Assembly: GCA_018240595.1 (NCBI GenBank)
Contig: JAFEFL010000027.1
Location: 62,001-126,000, forward strand
Source: Pseudomonadota bacterium
GTDB lineage: Bacteria > Pseudomonadota > Alphaproteobacteria > Rhizobiales > Xanthobacteraceae
Direction of reading: 5' to 3'
Length of the DNA: 64,000 nt
Each line of letters opens with the position of its first letter. The stretch's first letter is position 1. The position numbers were made by a program, and so were the translations under genes. The notes under the pieces were generated by a model. That model was not told the DNA's origin and searched no databases. It was given only the letters and a program-made list of their open reading frames with translations. This document shows, piece by piece, positions 53,138 through 63,687 of the stretch.

Positions 53138-53300
53138 CCCGAATCCGTCCGTCGCGGGGTTCCGAAGGAACTCACAGGCCCCGTGCGACAAATTATGGCC
53201 GCGAAGCCCCTGCCTAATCGCGGCCTCGTCGCTTCGCGCCGCCGGCATGCGTTCGAAGCGCCGGATTTCAGAACCGCAACATTTCACCCGGATTGCTTCG

Positions 53301-55787
53301 ATGCTTCAGCCAGTTCCCAAGATCGTCGCGCACGCCAAGGCCGATCCGTCGGTTGTCGAGGCCGCGTTCCGCCAATCCATCGAGCGCAAGCTGACCTACG
53401 ATCTCGGCAAGACGTTCGACACCGCGACCGACAACGACTGGTACCACGCCACGGCGCTGGCGATCCGCGATCGCGTCGTCGATGTCTGGATGGCGTCGCG
53501 GCAGAAGACGCGCGAACAGCGCAAGAAGCGCGTCTATTATCTGTCCATCGAGTTTCTGATCGGCCGGCTGCTGCTCGACTCGCTGACCAACCTGCGCATG
53601 GTGGAGCCGGCGCGCCGCGCGCTCGCCTCCATGGGCGTCGATCTCGAACGCCTGCGCTCGGGCGAGCCGGACGCCGCGCTCGGCAACGGCGGTCTCGGCC
53701 GACTCGCGGCATGCTTCATGGACAGCATGTCGGCACTGCAGATCCCCGCCTTCGGCTACGGCATTCGCTACGAGAACGGGCTGTTCGAACAGCGCATCGT
53801 CGACGGGCAGCAGCACGAAGTGCCCGAGGACTGGCTGGTAACCGGCAATCCGTGGGAGTTCATCCGCGCCGACACCCGCGTGCCGATCGGCTTCGGCGGA
53901 CGTGTCGACTACGCCGGCGCCGCGGAGCCGACCGCGCGCGCTTTGTGGTACCCCGACGAGGTCGTCTTCGCCGTGCCTTACGACACGCCGGTCGTCGGCT
54001 GGCGCGGCCGTCACGCCAACACGTTGCGCCTGTGGTCCGCGCGCGCCGCCGACCCGATCCACCTCGAAACTTTCAACCGCGGCGACCTCGTCGGCGCCAC
54101 GGCGGCCCGCGCCCGCGCCGAAGCGATCTCGCGCGTGCTCTATCCCAATGACGGCACGTCGGTCGGCCAGGAGTTGCGGCTGCGCCAGGAATTCTTCTTT
54201 ACCTCGGCAACATTGCAGGATCTCACCCGCCGCCACGTCGACGAAGTCGGCGCCATCGACACCCTGCCCGATCACGCCGCCGTGCAACTCAACGACACGC
54301 ATCCGGCGATCGCGGTCGCCGAGTTGATGCGCATCCTCGTCGACGAGCACGAGATCGAATGGCACAAGGCATGGGCGATCACGCGCGCGACCTTGAGTTA
54401 CACCAACCACACGCTGCTGCCGGAGGCGCTGGAAAGCTGGCCGGTGGAGTTGCTCGGCCGCCTGCTGCCGCGCCATCTGCAGATCATCTACACAATCAAC
54501 TGGCTGCATCTTCGCACCCAGGATGAGCGCGGCCTTGCCGACCCCGCGTTCATCAAGAACGTCTCGCTAATCCACGAGACTGGCGAGCGCCGGGTGCGCA
54601 TGGCCCACCTCGCCTTTGTCGGCACCCACGCGGTCAACGGCGTGTCGGCGCTGCACACCGACCTGCTGCGCGACAACGTCTTCGCCGATCTTGCCCGGTC
54701 GTCGAAGACGCGCATCGTCAATAAGACCAACGGCATCACTTTCCGGCGCTGGCTCCATGAGTCCAATCCGGACCTGACAGCGCTGCTGACAGAGGCGCTC
54801 GGCGAGCGCGTGCTCGACGATCCGGCTACGTTGAAGGAGCTCGAACGCCACGCCGGCGAGCGCGGCTTCGTTGCACGCTACGCGCAGGCGCGGGCAGCGA
54901 ACAAGGAAAGGCTGGCGACGCTGCTGCGCTCCAGGACCGGCGTCAAGGTCGATCCGCAGGCGCTGTTCGACGTGCACATCAAACGCATTCACGAATACAA
55001 GCGCCAGCTTCTCAACCTCGTCGAGACTGTCGCGCTTTATCAGGAGCTGCGCGCCGATAGCGGCCGCGATTTCGCGCCGCGCGTCAAAATCTTCGCCGGC
55101 AAGGCGGCGGCGAGCTACGACCGCGCCAAGCTGATCATCCGCCTCGCCAACGACATCGGCCAGGTCGTCAACAACGACCCGGAGATCGGCGATCGCCTCA
55201 AAGTTCTGTTCGTGCCGAACTACAGCGCCAGCCTCGCCGAGGCGATCATCCCGGCTGCCGACCTGTCGGAGCAGATCTCGACCGCCGGCATGGAAGCCTC
55301 CGGGACCGGCAACATGAAGCTGGCGCTCAACGGCGCCATCACCATCGGCACGATGGACGGCGCCAATATCGAGATCTGCGAGCATGTCGGGGCCGACAAC
55401 GTCGCGATCTTCGGCCTCACGGCCGAGGAAGTCGCCGAGCGCGAGCGCGCGGGGTTCAGCGGGGAAGAGGCCATTGCCGCCTCGCCACGGCTGCGCGCGG
55501 CGATCGAGGCCATCGCCTCGGGCGCATTCTCCGGCGGCGACACGGACCGCTACGCGCCGGTCGTCGCCGCCTTGCGCGGTCATGACCGATTTATGGTGGC
55601 CGCCGATTTCGACGAATACTGGAAAGCGCAACGGTCGATCGACCGGCTCTGGCGCACGCCGGACAAATGGTGGCGCATGAGCATTCTCAATACCGCGCGC
55701 ATGGGCTGGTTCTCGTCCGACCGCACCATCCGCGAATATGCCGCCGACATCTGGAACGTGCCGGTCAGTCTGGACCCGCACGCGTAA
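53301..55787 (+). CDS. glgP: Glycogen/maltodextrin phosphorylase
   Basis: An 828-residue PLP-dependent phosphorylase that releases glucose-1-phosphate from alpha-1,4-glucan. It starts MLQPVPKIVAHAKADP (ATG at 53301); upstream in-frame residues do not fit. Landmarks: RVYYLSIEFLIGRLL, LGNGGLGRLAACFMDS, NDTHPAIAVAELMRIL, FDVHIKRIHEYKRQLLN, and the PLP-lysine region EASGTGNMKLALNGAITIGT. Typical length is 800-850. First in the glucan block, divergent from kdp. Confidence 0.97.
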   Translation: MLQPVPKIVAHAKADPSVVEAAFRQSIERKLTYDLGKTFDTATDNDWYHATALAIRDRVVDVWMASRQKTREQRKKRVYYLSIEFLIGRLLLDSLTNLRMVEPARRALASMGVDLERLRSGEPDAALGNGGLGRLAACFMDSMSALQIPAFGYGIRYENGLFEQRIVDGQQHEVPEDWLVTGNPWEFIRADTRVPIGFGGRVDYAGAAEPTARALWYPDEVVFAVPYDTPVVGWRGRHANTLRLWSARAADPIHLETFNRGDLVGATAARARAEAISRVLYPNDGTSVGQELRLRQEFFFTSATLQDLTRRHVDEVGAIDTLPDHAAVQLNDTHPAIAVAELMRILVDEHEIEWHKAWAITRATLSYTNHTLLPEALESWPVELLGRLLPRHLQIIYTINWLHLRTQDERGLADPAFIKNVSLIHETGERRVRMAHLAFVGTHAVNGVSALHTDLLRDNVFADLARSSKTRIVNKTNGITFRRWLHESNPDLTALLTEALGERVLDDPATLKELERHAGERGFVARYAQARAANKERLATLLRSRTGVKVDPQALFDVHIKRIHEYKRQLLNLVETVALYQELRADSGRDFAPRVKIFAGKAAASYDRAKLIIRLANDIGQVVNNDPEIGDRLKVLFVPNYSASLAEAIIPAADLSEQISTAGMEASGTGNMKLALNGAITIGTMDGANIEICEHVGADNVAIFGLTAEEVAERERAGFSGEEAIAASPRLRAAIEAIASGAFSGGDTDRYAPVVAALRGHDRFMVAADFDEYWKAQRSIDRLWRTPDKWWRMSILNTARMGWFSSDRTIREYAADIWNVPVSLDPHA

Positions 55788-55813
55788 AGCGGCGCGCGGG
55801 TACTAGGGCGCGC

Positions 55814-56467
55814 CTAGCTTCTCGCCCGGTCCGGAGCATTGATCGCGAGCTGGGCGGCAAACGCGCGCTTGTAGGCGGGCCTCGCCTCGCCGCGCGCCAC
55901 GTAGGCAGCGAGGTTGGCGTACTCGTCGAGCAGGCCCGACGCGCGCAGCCGCAGCAGGACCGACACCATCATCAGATCACCGGCGCTGAAAGCGCCATCG
56001 AGCCAGTCGGCCTCGCCGAGGCGCGCCGAGAGCTGCTTCAACCGCTCGCGAATGCGATCCTTGACCAGCGGCAGACGCGCTTCGGCCCACGGCTTGTCCC
56101 TCTCGTGAATCCGCGCAATGGTCAGATCAAGGATCGGCGGCTCTATGGTGTTCACCGCAGCGAACATCCAGGAAAGGGCGCGCGCCTGCGCATTGGCGTC
56201 GCCCGGCAGCAGTCCGCCATGACGCTGGGCGATATGGAAGACGATGGCGCCGGTCTCGAACAGGGCAAGATCGCCCTCCTCGTAGGTCGGGATCTGACCG
56301 AACGGATGGCGGGCCAGATGCTCAGGCTCCTTCATGGCCGCGAACGAGACCAGGCGAACGTCGTAAGGCTGGCCGGCTTCCTCGAGCGCCCAGCGGACGC
56401 GGGTGTCGCGCGCCAGGCCCTGCCCGCCATCCGGAGATCGTTCGAACGCGGTAATGGTGATGGTCAT
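55814..56467 (-). CDS. Glutathione S-transferase family protein
   Basis: A 217-residue GST. The N-terminal thioredoxin-like domain shows DTRVRWALEEAGQPYDVRLV, HPFGQIPTYEEGDLALFETGAIVFHIAQ (cis-Pro and glutathione-binding E-T/S motif); the helical C-terminal domain includes WLDGAFSAGDLMMVSVLLRL. Start at MTITITAFE; a longer frame to 56506 is less likely. It lies between glgP and malQ but has no evident role in glucan metabolism. Confidence 0.9.
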   Translation of the reverse strand: MTITITAFERSPDGGQGLARDTRVRWALEEAGQPYDVRLVSFAAMKEPEHLARHPFGQIPTYEEGDLALFETGAIVFHIAQRHGGLLPGDANAQARALSWMFAAVNTIEPPILDLTIARIHERDKPWAEARLPLVKDRIRERLKQLSARLGEADWLDGAFSAGDLMMVSVLLRLRASGLLDEYANLAAYVARGEARPAYKRAFAAQLAINAPDRARS

Positions 56468-56524
56468 CGGAACAGGTCCTCGCGGCAATTCATCAGTACA
56501 CCACAACCGCGGCGCCGGTGCATC

Positions 56525-58276
56525 CTACCGCGCCGCGCGACCGGCCGCCTTGAAGGCCGCCGCCACGGTCTGCAAGGCGGCCGAATGTTCGAACGCCTCG
56601 AGCGGTGGCGTGACCTTGCGCCGCCAGTTCGGATGCTCGTCGACCGTGCCGGGAATGTTGATCTGCTCTGCAATGCCGAGGATGTCTTCGAGCGAAACCA
56701 TGACCAGCCGTGACGGCGTCTGGCCCAGCAAATAAGCAACCGCGGCAAAATCCTCATTGCCTTCGGCGCGCTCCTTCAGCAGTTCGCGCAGCATGTGACG
56801 GGAATGCGCGCGGCCGTCGTCGCTCTCGCCAGGGTCGATGCCGATCGCGCGCTTGAACACAAGATCGGACGACTGCATCCAGGCCCTGAAGGTCGCGAGG
56901 TCGTGCGTGTTGAAGGTCGCCAGTGCTTCGGCAGGGTAATGTTCCGGCAAACGAAAGCGGCCGTCATGCTCGCGTTCGAACATCATGACGCGATAGCTCC
57001 ACAGGCCCCAGCGCGCCAGTGTTTCGCGGAATCCTTCGGGCACGGTGCCGAGGTCCTCGCCGATCACAATGCAACGGGCGCGGTTGCTCTCGTCGGCGAT
57101 GACCCGCAACATGGCGTCGAACGGATAGCGAATATAGGCGCCTTGCGCCGCGCCGCAGCCGTCGGGGATGAGGAAGAGCCGCTTCAGTCCGAGCACGTGA
57201 TCGAGCCGCACCGCGCCGGCATGGCGCATGGTCGCGCGCATCAGCCGGCGCAGCGGTGCGAAGTCGTTCTTGGCGATGGTGCGCGGATTGAACGGCGCCA
57301 GGCCCCAGTTCTGACCGGCGCGGTTGAACTCATCGGGCGGCGCGCCGACGGAAACGCCGGGCACCACCGCGTCCTGATCGCTCCAGGCGTCGGCGCCGTG
57401 CGGATTGATGCCGACGGCGAGGTCGGTATAGAGCCCGATGGACATGCCAAGGCGGAGCGCCTCGGCCTGACAGGCGCGCAATTGGCGGTCCGCGGTCCAT
57501 TGCATGAACTCCTGGAATTCGCAGGCGTCCTGGTTGGCGGCGCGGAATTCGGCCAGCGTCGTCTCGGACGGCGTACACCATGGCTTCGGCCATTCCGGCC
57601 ATGGCTTCGGCGCCTGCGTCACGCGCAGCACTTCGAAGATCGCGAACCGTTGCAAGGCGTCGCCCGCCTCGCGCCGATACGTTTCCAGATCCGCTCGCCG
57701 CTTGGCATCGGCATTCGTCTTGAAATTCTCCCAGGCCCGCCCCAACACCTCGAGCTTGAGCCGGCCGACGGCGCGATAATCGATGAGTTCCGGCCGACGC
57801 ACCGCGGCGATGTCGTCGTCCCACTCGGACAGATCGGGACGCTCCGGGATCGCCGCGACATCGATATAGAGCGGATTGAGGAACAGCCGGCTGTTCGGCC
57901 GGTACGGGCTCGCCTCGTCCGCCCGCTCGGGAAACAGTGCGTGCAGTGGATTGAGGCCGATGGCACTGGCGCCGGCTCGCGCGGCAATGCCGATCAACGT
58001 CGATAGATCGGTGAAATCGCCATGGCCCCAGTTGCGCGCCGAACGCAGCGCGTAAAGTTGCACGGCAAGACCCCAGACGCGGCGGCCATCGCCTTGATAC
58101 GCGCGCACAAGACCTTGCGACTGCGGCGCGCCGTCGGGCACCGGCGCCGTCTGCCCGACCGACAGAACATCGATCAGGCGCCGCTGCGTGTCCGGATCGA
58201 TGGCGTGCCAATGGCCAAAGATGTCGTGGTAACCGGCCTCGATGCCGCAGGCTTCGGCGACGTCGCGATCGTTCAT
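56525..58276 (-). CDS. malQ: 4-alpha-glucanotransferase
   Basis: A 583-residue GH77 amylomaltase that transfers maltodextrin units. Conserved pieces include GLAVQLYALRSARNWGHGDFTDL, GLNPLHALFPERADEASPYRPNSRLFLNPLY, YTDLAVGINPHGADAWS, VRLDHVLGLKRLFLIPDG and IGEDLGTVPEGFRETL with catalytic acidic residues, and FNTHDLATFRAW. The ATG at 58276 is used; another lies two codons upstream. It is divergent from glgE by about 120 bp. Confidence 0.95.
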   Translation of the reverse strand: MNDRDVAEACGIEAGYHDIFGHWHAIDPDTQRRLIDVLSVGQTAPVPDGAPQSQGLVRAYQGDGRRVWGLAVQLYALRSARNWGHGDFTDLSTLIGIAARAGASAIGLNPLHALFPERADEASPYRPNSRLFLNPLYIDVAAIPERPDLSEWDDDIAAVRRPELIDYRAVGRLKLEVLGRAWENFKTNADAKRRADLETYRREAGDALQRFAIFEVLRVTQAPKPWPEWPKPWCTPSETTLAEFRAANQDACEFQEFMQWTADRQLRACQAEALRLGMSIGLYTDLAVGINPHGADAWSDQDAVVPGVSVGAPPDEFNRAGQNWGLAPFNPRTIAKNDFAPLRRLMRATMRHAGAVRLDHVLGLKRLFLIPDGCGAAQGAYIRYPFDAMLRVIADESNRARCIVIGEDLGTVPEGFRETLARWGLWSYRVMMFEREHDGRFRLPEHYPAEALATFNTHDLATFRAWMQSSDLVFKRAIGIDPGESDDGRAHSRHMLRELLKERAEGNEDFAAVAYLLGQTPSRLVMVSLEDILGIAEQINIPGTVDEHPNWRRKVTPPLEAFEHSAALQTVAAAFKAAGRAAR

Positions 58277-58397
58277 CGGCATCTTCTCGACAACCGGCGC
58301 GTCCTCGCCATGGGGCCAACGCCGGGAACTTTAGGACGGCTCGGCGGTTTTCCAAGCGGGTAAGAACGCGCAAACCACGCCATTTGCGCGACAACAT

Positions 58398-60398
58398 TTG
58401 ACACTAGCGGGAGCATTCGGGGTGAAGGCCGAGCGTGCGTTTTCGAGCAAGACATACGAAAGTTCCCCTTCCGATCCGACGGGCCCGCGCTTCCGTTTCG
58501 AGGACATTTTTCCATGCGTCGACGGCGGACGTTACGCAGTAAAACGCGTAGCCGGCGAAACGGTCGACGTCTGGGCGGATATTTTTCGCGAAGGCCACGA
58601 TGTCCTGCGCGCGGCGCTGCTGTGGCGGCGCCAGGACGCCGCCGACTGGCAGCGCGAAGACATGGTCCTGGTCAACAACGACCGCTGGCACGGCCAATTC
58701 ACGCCGCCGGAGCCGGGCTACTATATTTTTGAGCTCGAGGCCTGGACTGACCAGTACGGGACATGGCGTAAGGAATTCCTCGCCAAGCAAAAAGCCGGAC
58801 AGAACGTCGCGCTGGAAGCGCGCGAGGGCCTCGAACTGCTGCAGCAGCTGATGCCGGCGGAAGACGGCCCGCGCGCCATCGTCGAAGCGGCGATCCACAA
58901 ATTCGGCGCGACCAACGATCCCGCCGACCTGCTTGATGAATGGCTCGCCACCGCGATGCGCCAAGGCGGCGCGCGGCCGGACCTGTGCCGCAGCAGCCCG
59001 GTGCCGCTGGTCGCCGACCGCGAACGCGCGCGCGCCGGCGCCTGGTACGAGATGGTGCCGCGCAGTCAGAGTCCCGTTCCCGGCCAGCACGGCACGTTCC
59101 GCGACTGCATCGCGCGCGTCCCGGAGATCGCCGGCCTGGGCTTCGATGTGCTTTACCTGACGCCGATCCATCCGGTCGGCCGCACCAACCGCAAGGGCCG
59201 CAACAACGCCGTGAAGGCCGAGCCCGGCGACGTCGGCAGCTTCTACGCCGTCGGCAACGAGCATGGCGGCCACGACGCGGTCGAACCGGCGCTCGGCACG
59301 CTCGATGATTTCCGCGCGCTGGTCGCCGCCTGCCACCAGCACGGCATGGAAGTGGCGATGGATATCGCCGTGCAGTGCTCCCCGGACCATCCCTGGCTCA
59401 AGCAACACCCGCAATGGTTCAAGCAGCGGCCCGACGGCAGCATCAAATATGCCGAGAACCCGCCGAAGAAATATGAGGACATCGTCAACCCCGATTTCGC
59501 CTCCGACGACAGCATCGGCCTGTGGATCGCGCTGCGCGACGTGCTGCTGTTCTGGGTCAAGCAGGGCGTGCGCATCTTCCGCATCGACAACCCGCACACC
59601 AAACCGCTGCCGTTCTGGGAATGGGCGATCCGCGAAGTGCAGACCCGCGATCCCGGCGTGATCTTCCTCGCCGAAGCGTTCACGCGGCCGAAAGTGATGA
59701 AGGCGCTGGCCAAGCTCGGCTTCACACAGTCTTACACCTACTTCACCTGGCGCACGACCAAGGAGGAGCTGCAGGAATATCTGAGCGAGCTCACCGGCTA
59801 TCCGGAGCGCGACTATTACCGCCCCACCTTCTTCGTAACGACGCCGGACATCCTGCCCATCCAGTTGCAGAAGGGTGACGCCTGGTTGTTCAAGGCGCGC
59901 GCGGCGCTGGCCGCGACCTTGTCGTCGAACTACGGCATCTACAACGGCTTCGAGCTGGTCGAGTACGAACCATTGCCGGGCCGCGAGGAGTATCTCAACT
60001 CCGAGAAATACGAAATCCGCACCCGCGACTGGAACAAGCCCGGCAACATCAAGGCCTATCTGCAGCGCATCAACATGATCCGCCGCGCCAATCCGGCGCT
60101 GCTGCAGACTGCCAACCTCCGCTTCCTGCAGACCAATGACCCGAACGTCATCGGTTTCATCAAGGAATCGGTTGACGGCAGCAATGCCGTCGCGGTGGCG
60201 ATTTCACTGGCCAAGGAACCGAGCGAATTCTGGTTTCATTTCGGCGACGCGCAGATCGGGTCGCCCGACGGGCGCCGGCCGATTCGCGAAATCGAGAATC
60301 TTGTCACCGGCGAACGGCACCTTCTCGAGTGGAATGGGTTGCGTATCAGGATCGACCCCAGCAACGACCCCGCCGTGCTTTTCCGCTGTCACGTCTAA
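58398..60398 (+). CDS. glgE: Maltosyltransferase GlgE (alpha-1,4-glucan:maltose-1-phosphate)
   Basis: A 666-residue GH13_3 enzyme that elongates alpha-1,4-glucan from maltose-1-phosphate. N-terminal Ig-like domain (GRYAVKRVAGETVDVWADIFREGHDVL), central helical insert, then the catalytic barrel: LYLTPIHPVGRTNRKGRNN, nucleophile D397 in RIFRIDNPHTKP and acid/base E426 in FLAEAFTRP. The exact N-terminus is uncertain, since residues 1-30 are poorly conserved. It is 7 bp ahead of treS, with which it must act. Confidence 0.96.
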   Translation: MTLAGAFGVKAERAFSSKTYESSPSDPTGPRFRFEDIFPCVDGGRYAVKRVAGETVDVWADIFREGHDVLRAALLWRRQDAADWQREDMVLVNNDRWHGQFTPPEPGYYIFELEAWTDQYGTWRKEFLAKQKAGQNVALEAREGLELLQQLMPAEDGPRAIVEAAIHKFGATNDPADLLDEWLATAMRQGGARPDLCRSSPVPLVADRERARAGAWYEMVPRSQSPVPGQHGTFRDCIARVPEIAGLGFDVLYLTPIHPVGRTNRKGRNNAVKAEPGDVGSFYAVGNEHGGHDAVEPALGTLDDFRALVAACHQHGMEVAMDIAVQCSPDHPWLKQHPQWFKQRPDGSIKYAENPPKKYEDIVNPDFASDDSIGLWIALRDVLLFWVKQGVRIFRIDNPHTKPLPFWEWAIREVQTRDPGVIFLAEAFTRPKVMKALAKLGFTQSYTYFTWRTTKEELQEYLSELTGYPERDYYRPTFFVTTPDILPIQLQKGDAWLFKARAALAATLSSNYGIYNGFELVEYEPLPGREEYLNSEKYEIRTRDWNKPGNIKAYLQRINMIRRANPALLQTANLRFLQTNDPNVIGFIKESVDGSNAVAVAISLAKEPSEFWFHFGDAQIGSPDGRRPIREIENLVTGERHLLEWNGLRIRIDPSNDPAVLFRCHV

Positions 60399-60405
60399 GT
60401 GCACC

Positions 60406-63400
60406 ATGAACGTTCACTCCGCCATTGCCGAAGAGCTGCGCGTCGCGAATGAGGATGGCCTCTGGTACAAGGACGCCATCATCTATCAGCTTCATGTCAA
60501 GGCGTTTCACGACAGCAATGGCGATGGCATCGGCGATTTCGCCGGCCTGACCGAAAAGCTCGACTACCTGCGCGATCTCGGCGTCACCGTGCTATGGCTG
60601 CTGCCGTTCTATCCGAGCCCGGGCCGCGACGACGGCTACGACATCTCCGACTACGGCGACATCAATCCGCAATTCGGCACGATGAAGGACTTCCGCCGCT
60701 TCATGGTCGAAGCCAAGAAGCGCGGCCTGCGCGTCATCACCGAGCTGGTGGTCAACCACACTTCCGATCAGCACGCGTGGTTCAAGCGGGCGCGGCGCTC
60801 GCCGCCGGGCTCCAGCGCGCGCGACTGGTACGTCTGGAGCGACACCGACCAAAAATTTCTCAATACCCGCATCATCTTCACCGACACCGAGAAGTCGAAC
60901 TGGGCGTGGGACTCGGAAGCCAATGCGTTCTACTGGCACCGCTTCTTTTCGCACCAGCCCGATCTGAATTTCGACAATCCGCGCGTGGTGCGCGCGGTGG
61001 TCCAGGTGATGAAGCGCTGGCTCGACACCGGGGTTGACGGCTTCCGCCTCGACGCGGTGCCGTATCTCATCGAACGGGAGGGTACCAGCAACGAAAACCT
61101 GCCCGAGACCCACCGCATCATCAAGCAACTGCGGGCCGAGCTCGACGCCTACGCGCCGGGCAAGGTGCTGCTCGCCGAGGCCAATATGTGGCCGGAAGAC
61201 GTGCAACAGTATTTCGGCGACGGCGACGAATGCCAGATGGCCTACCACTTCCCGCTGATGCCACGCATCTACATGGCGATCGCGCAGGAAGACCGCTTCC
61301 CGATCGCCGACATCATGCGGCAGACACCGGAGATCCCGGCCAATTGCCAATGGGCGATGTTCCTGCGCAATCACGACGAACTGACGCTGGAAATGGTGAC
61401 CGATGCCGAACGCGATTACCTGTGGTCCACCTACGCGGTCGACCCTCGCGCCCGCATCAATGTCGGCATCCGCCGCCGACTGGCGCCGCTGATGGACAAC
61501 GACCGGCGCAAGATCGAACTTATGAACTCGATTCTGATGTCGATGCCGGGGACGCCGATCATCTATTACGGCGACGAAATCGGCATGGGCGACAACATCT
61601 ATCTCGGCGACCGCAACGGCGTGCGCACGCCGATGCAATGGACGCCGGACCGCAATGGCGGCTTCTCGCGCGCCGATCCGGCGGCGCTATTCCTGCCCTG
61701 CATCATGGACCCGGTCTACGGCTTCTCGGCCGTCAACGTCGAGGCGCAGAGCCGCTCGGCTTCGTCGCTCTTGAACTGGACCAAGCGGCTGATCAGCGTG
61801 CGCAAGTCCACGCAGGTCTTCGGCCGCGGCACGCTGACCTTTGTGCGGCCGACCAATCGCACCGTGCTCGCTTATGTGCGCCAGCTCGGCGACGAAGCGA
61901 TCCTGTGCGTCGCCAATCTGTCGCGCTCGGCGCAGGCGGTCGAGCTCGACCTGTCGCCGTGGGAAGGGCGCATCCCGCAGGAGATGCTGGGCCGCGTCAA
62001 CTTCCCGCGCATCGGCCAGTTGCCCTATCTGGTGACGCTGCCGCCTTACGGCTTCTTCTGGTTCCAGCTCAACAAGGAGCCCGGCAGCGAACAGCCGCAC
62101 GCCTTGCCGCGCGACGTCTCAACCCTCGTGCTCGGCGCCGGCTGGAGCTCGCTGACGAGCGGCTGGACGCGGCGCACTTTCGAGAGCGACGTGCTGCCCG
62201 GCTTCATCGCTCACCAGCGCTGGTTCGCCGACAAGGAGTCCCGCCAGATCTCGACCAGCGTCGATGCGGCGGTCCCGCTCGAACTCGGCGGCCACAGCCA
62301 CCTCGCCACCGTTGTGACGGTCAACGGTTCACACGGCACGACGCGCTATTTCCTGCCGCTGGCAACGCGCTGGGCCCGCTACACCACGATAGACCATGGC
62401 CCGGGCTCGATCCTCGCCGCGGTGCGTCGCGGCCCGCGCGAAGGCACCTTGCTCGACGCCGCCGGCGAACCGGAATTCGTGCCGGTGCTGCTCGAGGCGA
62501 TGCATCGCGGCGCGACCGCCGGCCAAGACGGAAAGACCATCGAGTTCAGGCCGACCGAGGCCTTCGCCGCATCGGAACTGCCGAAAATCGAAACGATCAA
62601 GCTGGTCGATCGCGAGCAATCGAACTCCAGCGTCATCGTCGACAACCGCTATGTGGTGAAGCTGCTGCGCCGGCTGGCCTCCGGCACGCATCCGGAGATC
62701 GAGATCGGTCGTTTCCTCACCGACCAGACCGGCTTCAAGAATGCGCCGGCTTTGCTCGGCTCCGTCGAACTGGTCGAAGGCGAGCAGCGCAGCGCCCTGG
62801 TCGTTGCCCACGAGTTCATCGAAAACCAGGGCGACGCCTGGTCGCTTATCCTGTCGGCGCTCGAGCGCCTGATCGACCAGCAGCGCCTCAACCTCGCCGA
62901 ACCGCTGCTCGAAACGGCCGACACTTTGGTGCTGATGCAGCGCATGAGTCAGATCGGCCGTCGCACCGGCGAGCTGCATCTCGCGCTCGCCAGCCACGAC
63001 GACATCGCCGATTTCGCCCCGGAGCCGATATCGCGCGACGACATGGCGCACTGGACCGAGGCGCTGCTGGCGCGGACCGATGCGCGACTCGACCTGATCA
63101 AGGCGAGCGCACTGCCGGAGCACAGCGCCGCCATGGGCAAGCTTCTGGTCGAGAACCGCGAGGCCATCCGCAGCTATATCGCGGCGAGCGGCGACGCGAT
63201 ATTCGAAGGCATGAAGATCCGCCAGCACGGCGACTTCCACCTCGGCCAGATCCTGATCGCCAAGGACGACGCCTTCATCCTCGACTTCGAGGGCGAGCCG
63301 CGCCGCACGCTCGAGGAGCGCCGGCACAAGGCGCCGCCGGCGCGCGATGTCGCCGGCTTCATCCGCTCGATCGATTACGCCATCAGCGCGGCCGTCAATC

Positions 63401-63687
63401 AGGCGCCCGATCTCAGCGCCGAGGATCTCAGCGTCCTCACGCCATTGATGCGCGATTGGGGCGACCGGCTGACCGGCGCCTTCTGGGACTGCTATCGCGA
63501 AACCGTCAAGGACTCGCAGCTGTGGCCGGCCGATGCCGAACAGGCGCGGCGGCTGCTCGACTGGTTCCTGCTCGACAAGGCGCTTTACGAAATCGAATAC
63601 GAGCTCACCAACCGCCCGACCTGGGCACACATCCCGCTGGAAGCGACCTTGCGTATCCTGTGGCAACGCGGAGTGATCCAGCAATGA
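60406..63687 (+). CDS. treS: Trehalose synthase fused to maltokinase
   Basis: A 1093-residue bifunctional protein. Residues 1-560 form the GH13 trehalose synthase ([23 protein letters not shown], nucleophile D216 in [10 protein letters not shown], acid/base E258 in [21 protein letters not shown]), which turns trehalose into maltose. Residues about 580-1093 are the maltokinase ([11 protein letters not shown] at its start; catalytic [19 protein letters not shown] and FILDFEGEP), which makes maltose-1-phosphate for GlgE. The ATG at 60406 gives [23 protein letters not shown]. It overlaps glgB by 4 bp. Confidence 0.96.
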   Translation: MNVHSAIAEELRVANEDGLWYKDAIIYQLHVKAFHDSNGDGIGDFAGLTEKLDYLRDLGVTVLWLLPFYPSPGRDDGYDISDYGDINPQFGTMKDFRRFMVEAKKRGLRVITELVVNHTSDQHAWFKRARRSPPGSSARDWYVWSDTDQKFLNTRIIFTDTEKSNWAWDSEANAFYWHRFFSHQPDLNFDNPRVVRAVVQVMKRWLDTGVDGFRLDAVPYLIEREGTSNENLPETHRIIKQLRAELDAYAPGKVLLAEANMWPEDVQQYFGDGDECQMAYHFPLMPRIYMAIAQEDRFPIADIMRQTPEIPANCQWAMFLRNHDELTLEMVTDAERDYLWSTYAVDPRARINVGIRRRLAPLMDNDRRKIELMNSILMSMPGTPIIYYGDEIGMGDNIYLGDRNGVRTPMQWTPDRNGGFSRADPAALFLPCIMDPVYGFSAVNVEAQSRSASSLLNWTKRLISVRKSTQVFGRGTLTFVRPTNRTVLAYVRQLGDEAILCVANLSRSAQAVELDLSPWEGRIPQEMLGRVNFPRIGQLPYLVTLPPYGFFWFQLNKEPGSEQPHALPRDVSTLVLGAGWSSLTSGWTRRTFESDVLPGFIAHQRWFADKESRQISTSVDAAVPLELGGHSHLATVVTVNGSHGTTRYFLPLATRWARYTTIDHGPGSILAAVRRGPREGTLLDAAGEPEFVPVLLEAMHRGATAGQDGKTIEFRPTEAFAASELPKIETIKLVDREQSNSSVIVDNRYVVKLLRRLASGTHPEIEIGRFLTDQTGFKNAPALLGSVELVEGEQRSALVVAHEFIENQGDAWSLILSALERLIDQQRLNLAEPLLETADTLVLMQRMSQIGRRTGELHLALASHDDIADFAPEPISRDDMAHWTEALLARTDARLDLIKASALPEHSAAMGKLLVENREAIRSYIAASGDAIFEGMKIRQHGDFHLGQILIAKDDAFILDFEGEPRRTLEERRHKAPPARDVAGFIRSIDYAISAAVNQAPDLSAEDLSVLTPLMRDWGDRLTGAFWDCYRETVKDSQLWPADAEQARRLLDWFLLDKALYEIEYELTNRPTWAHIPLEATLRILWQRGVIQQ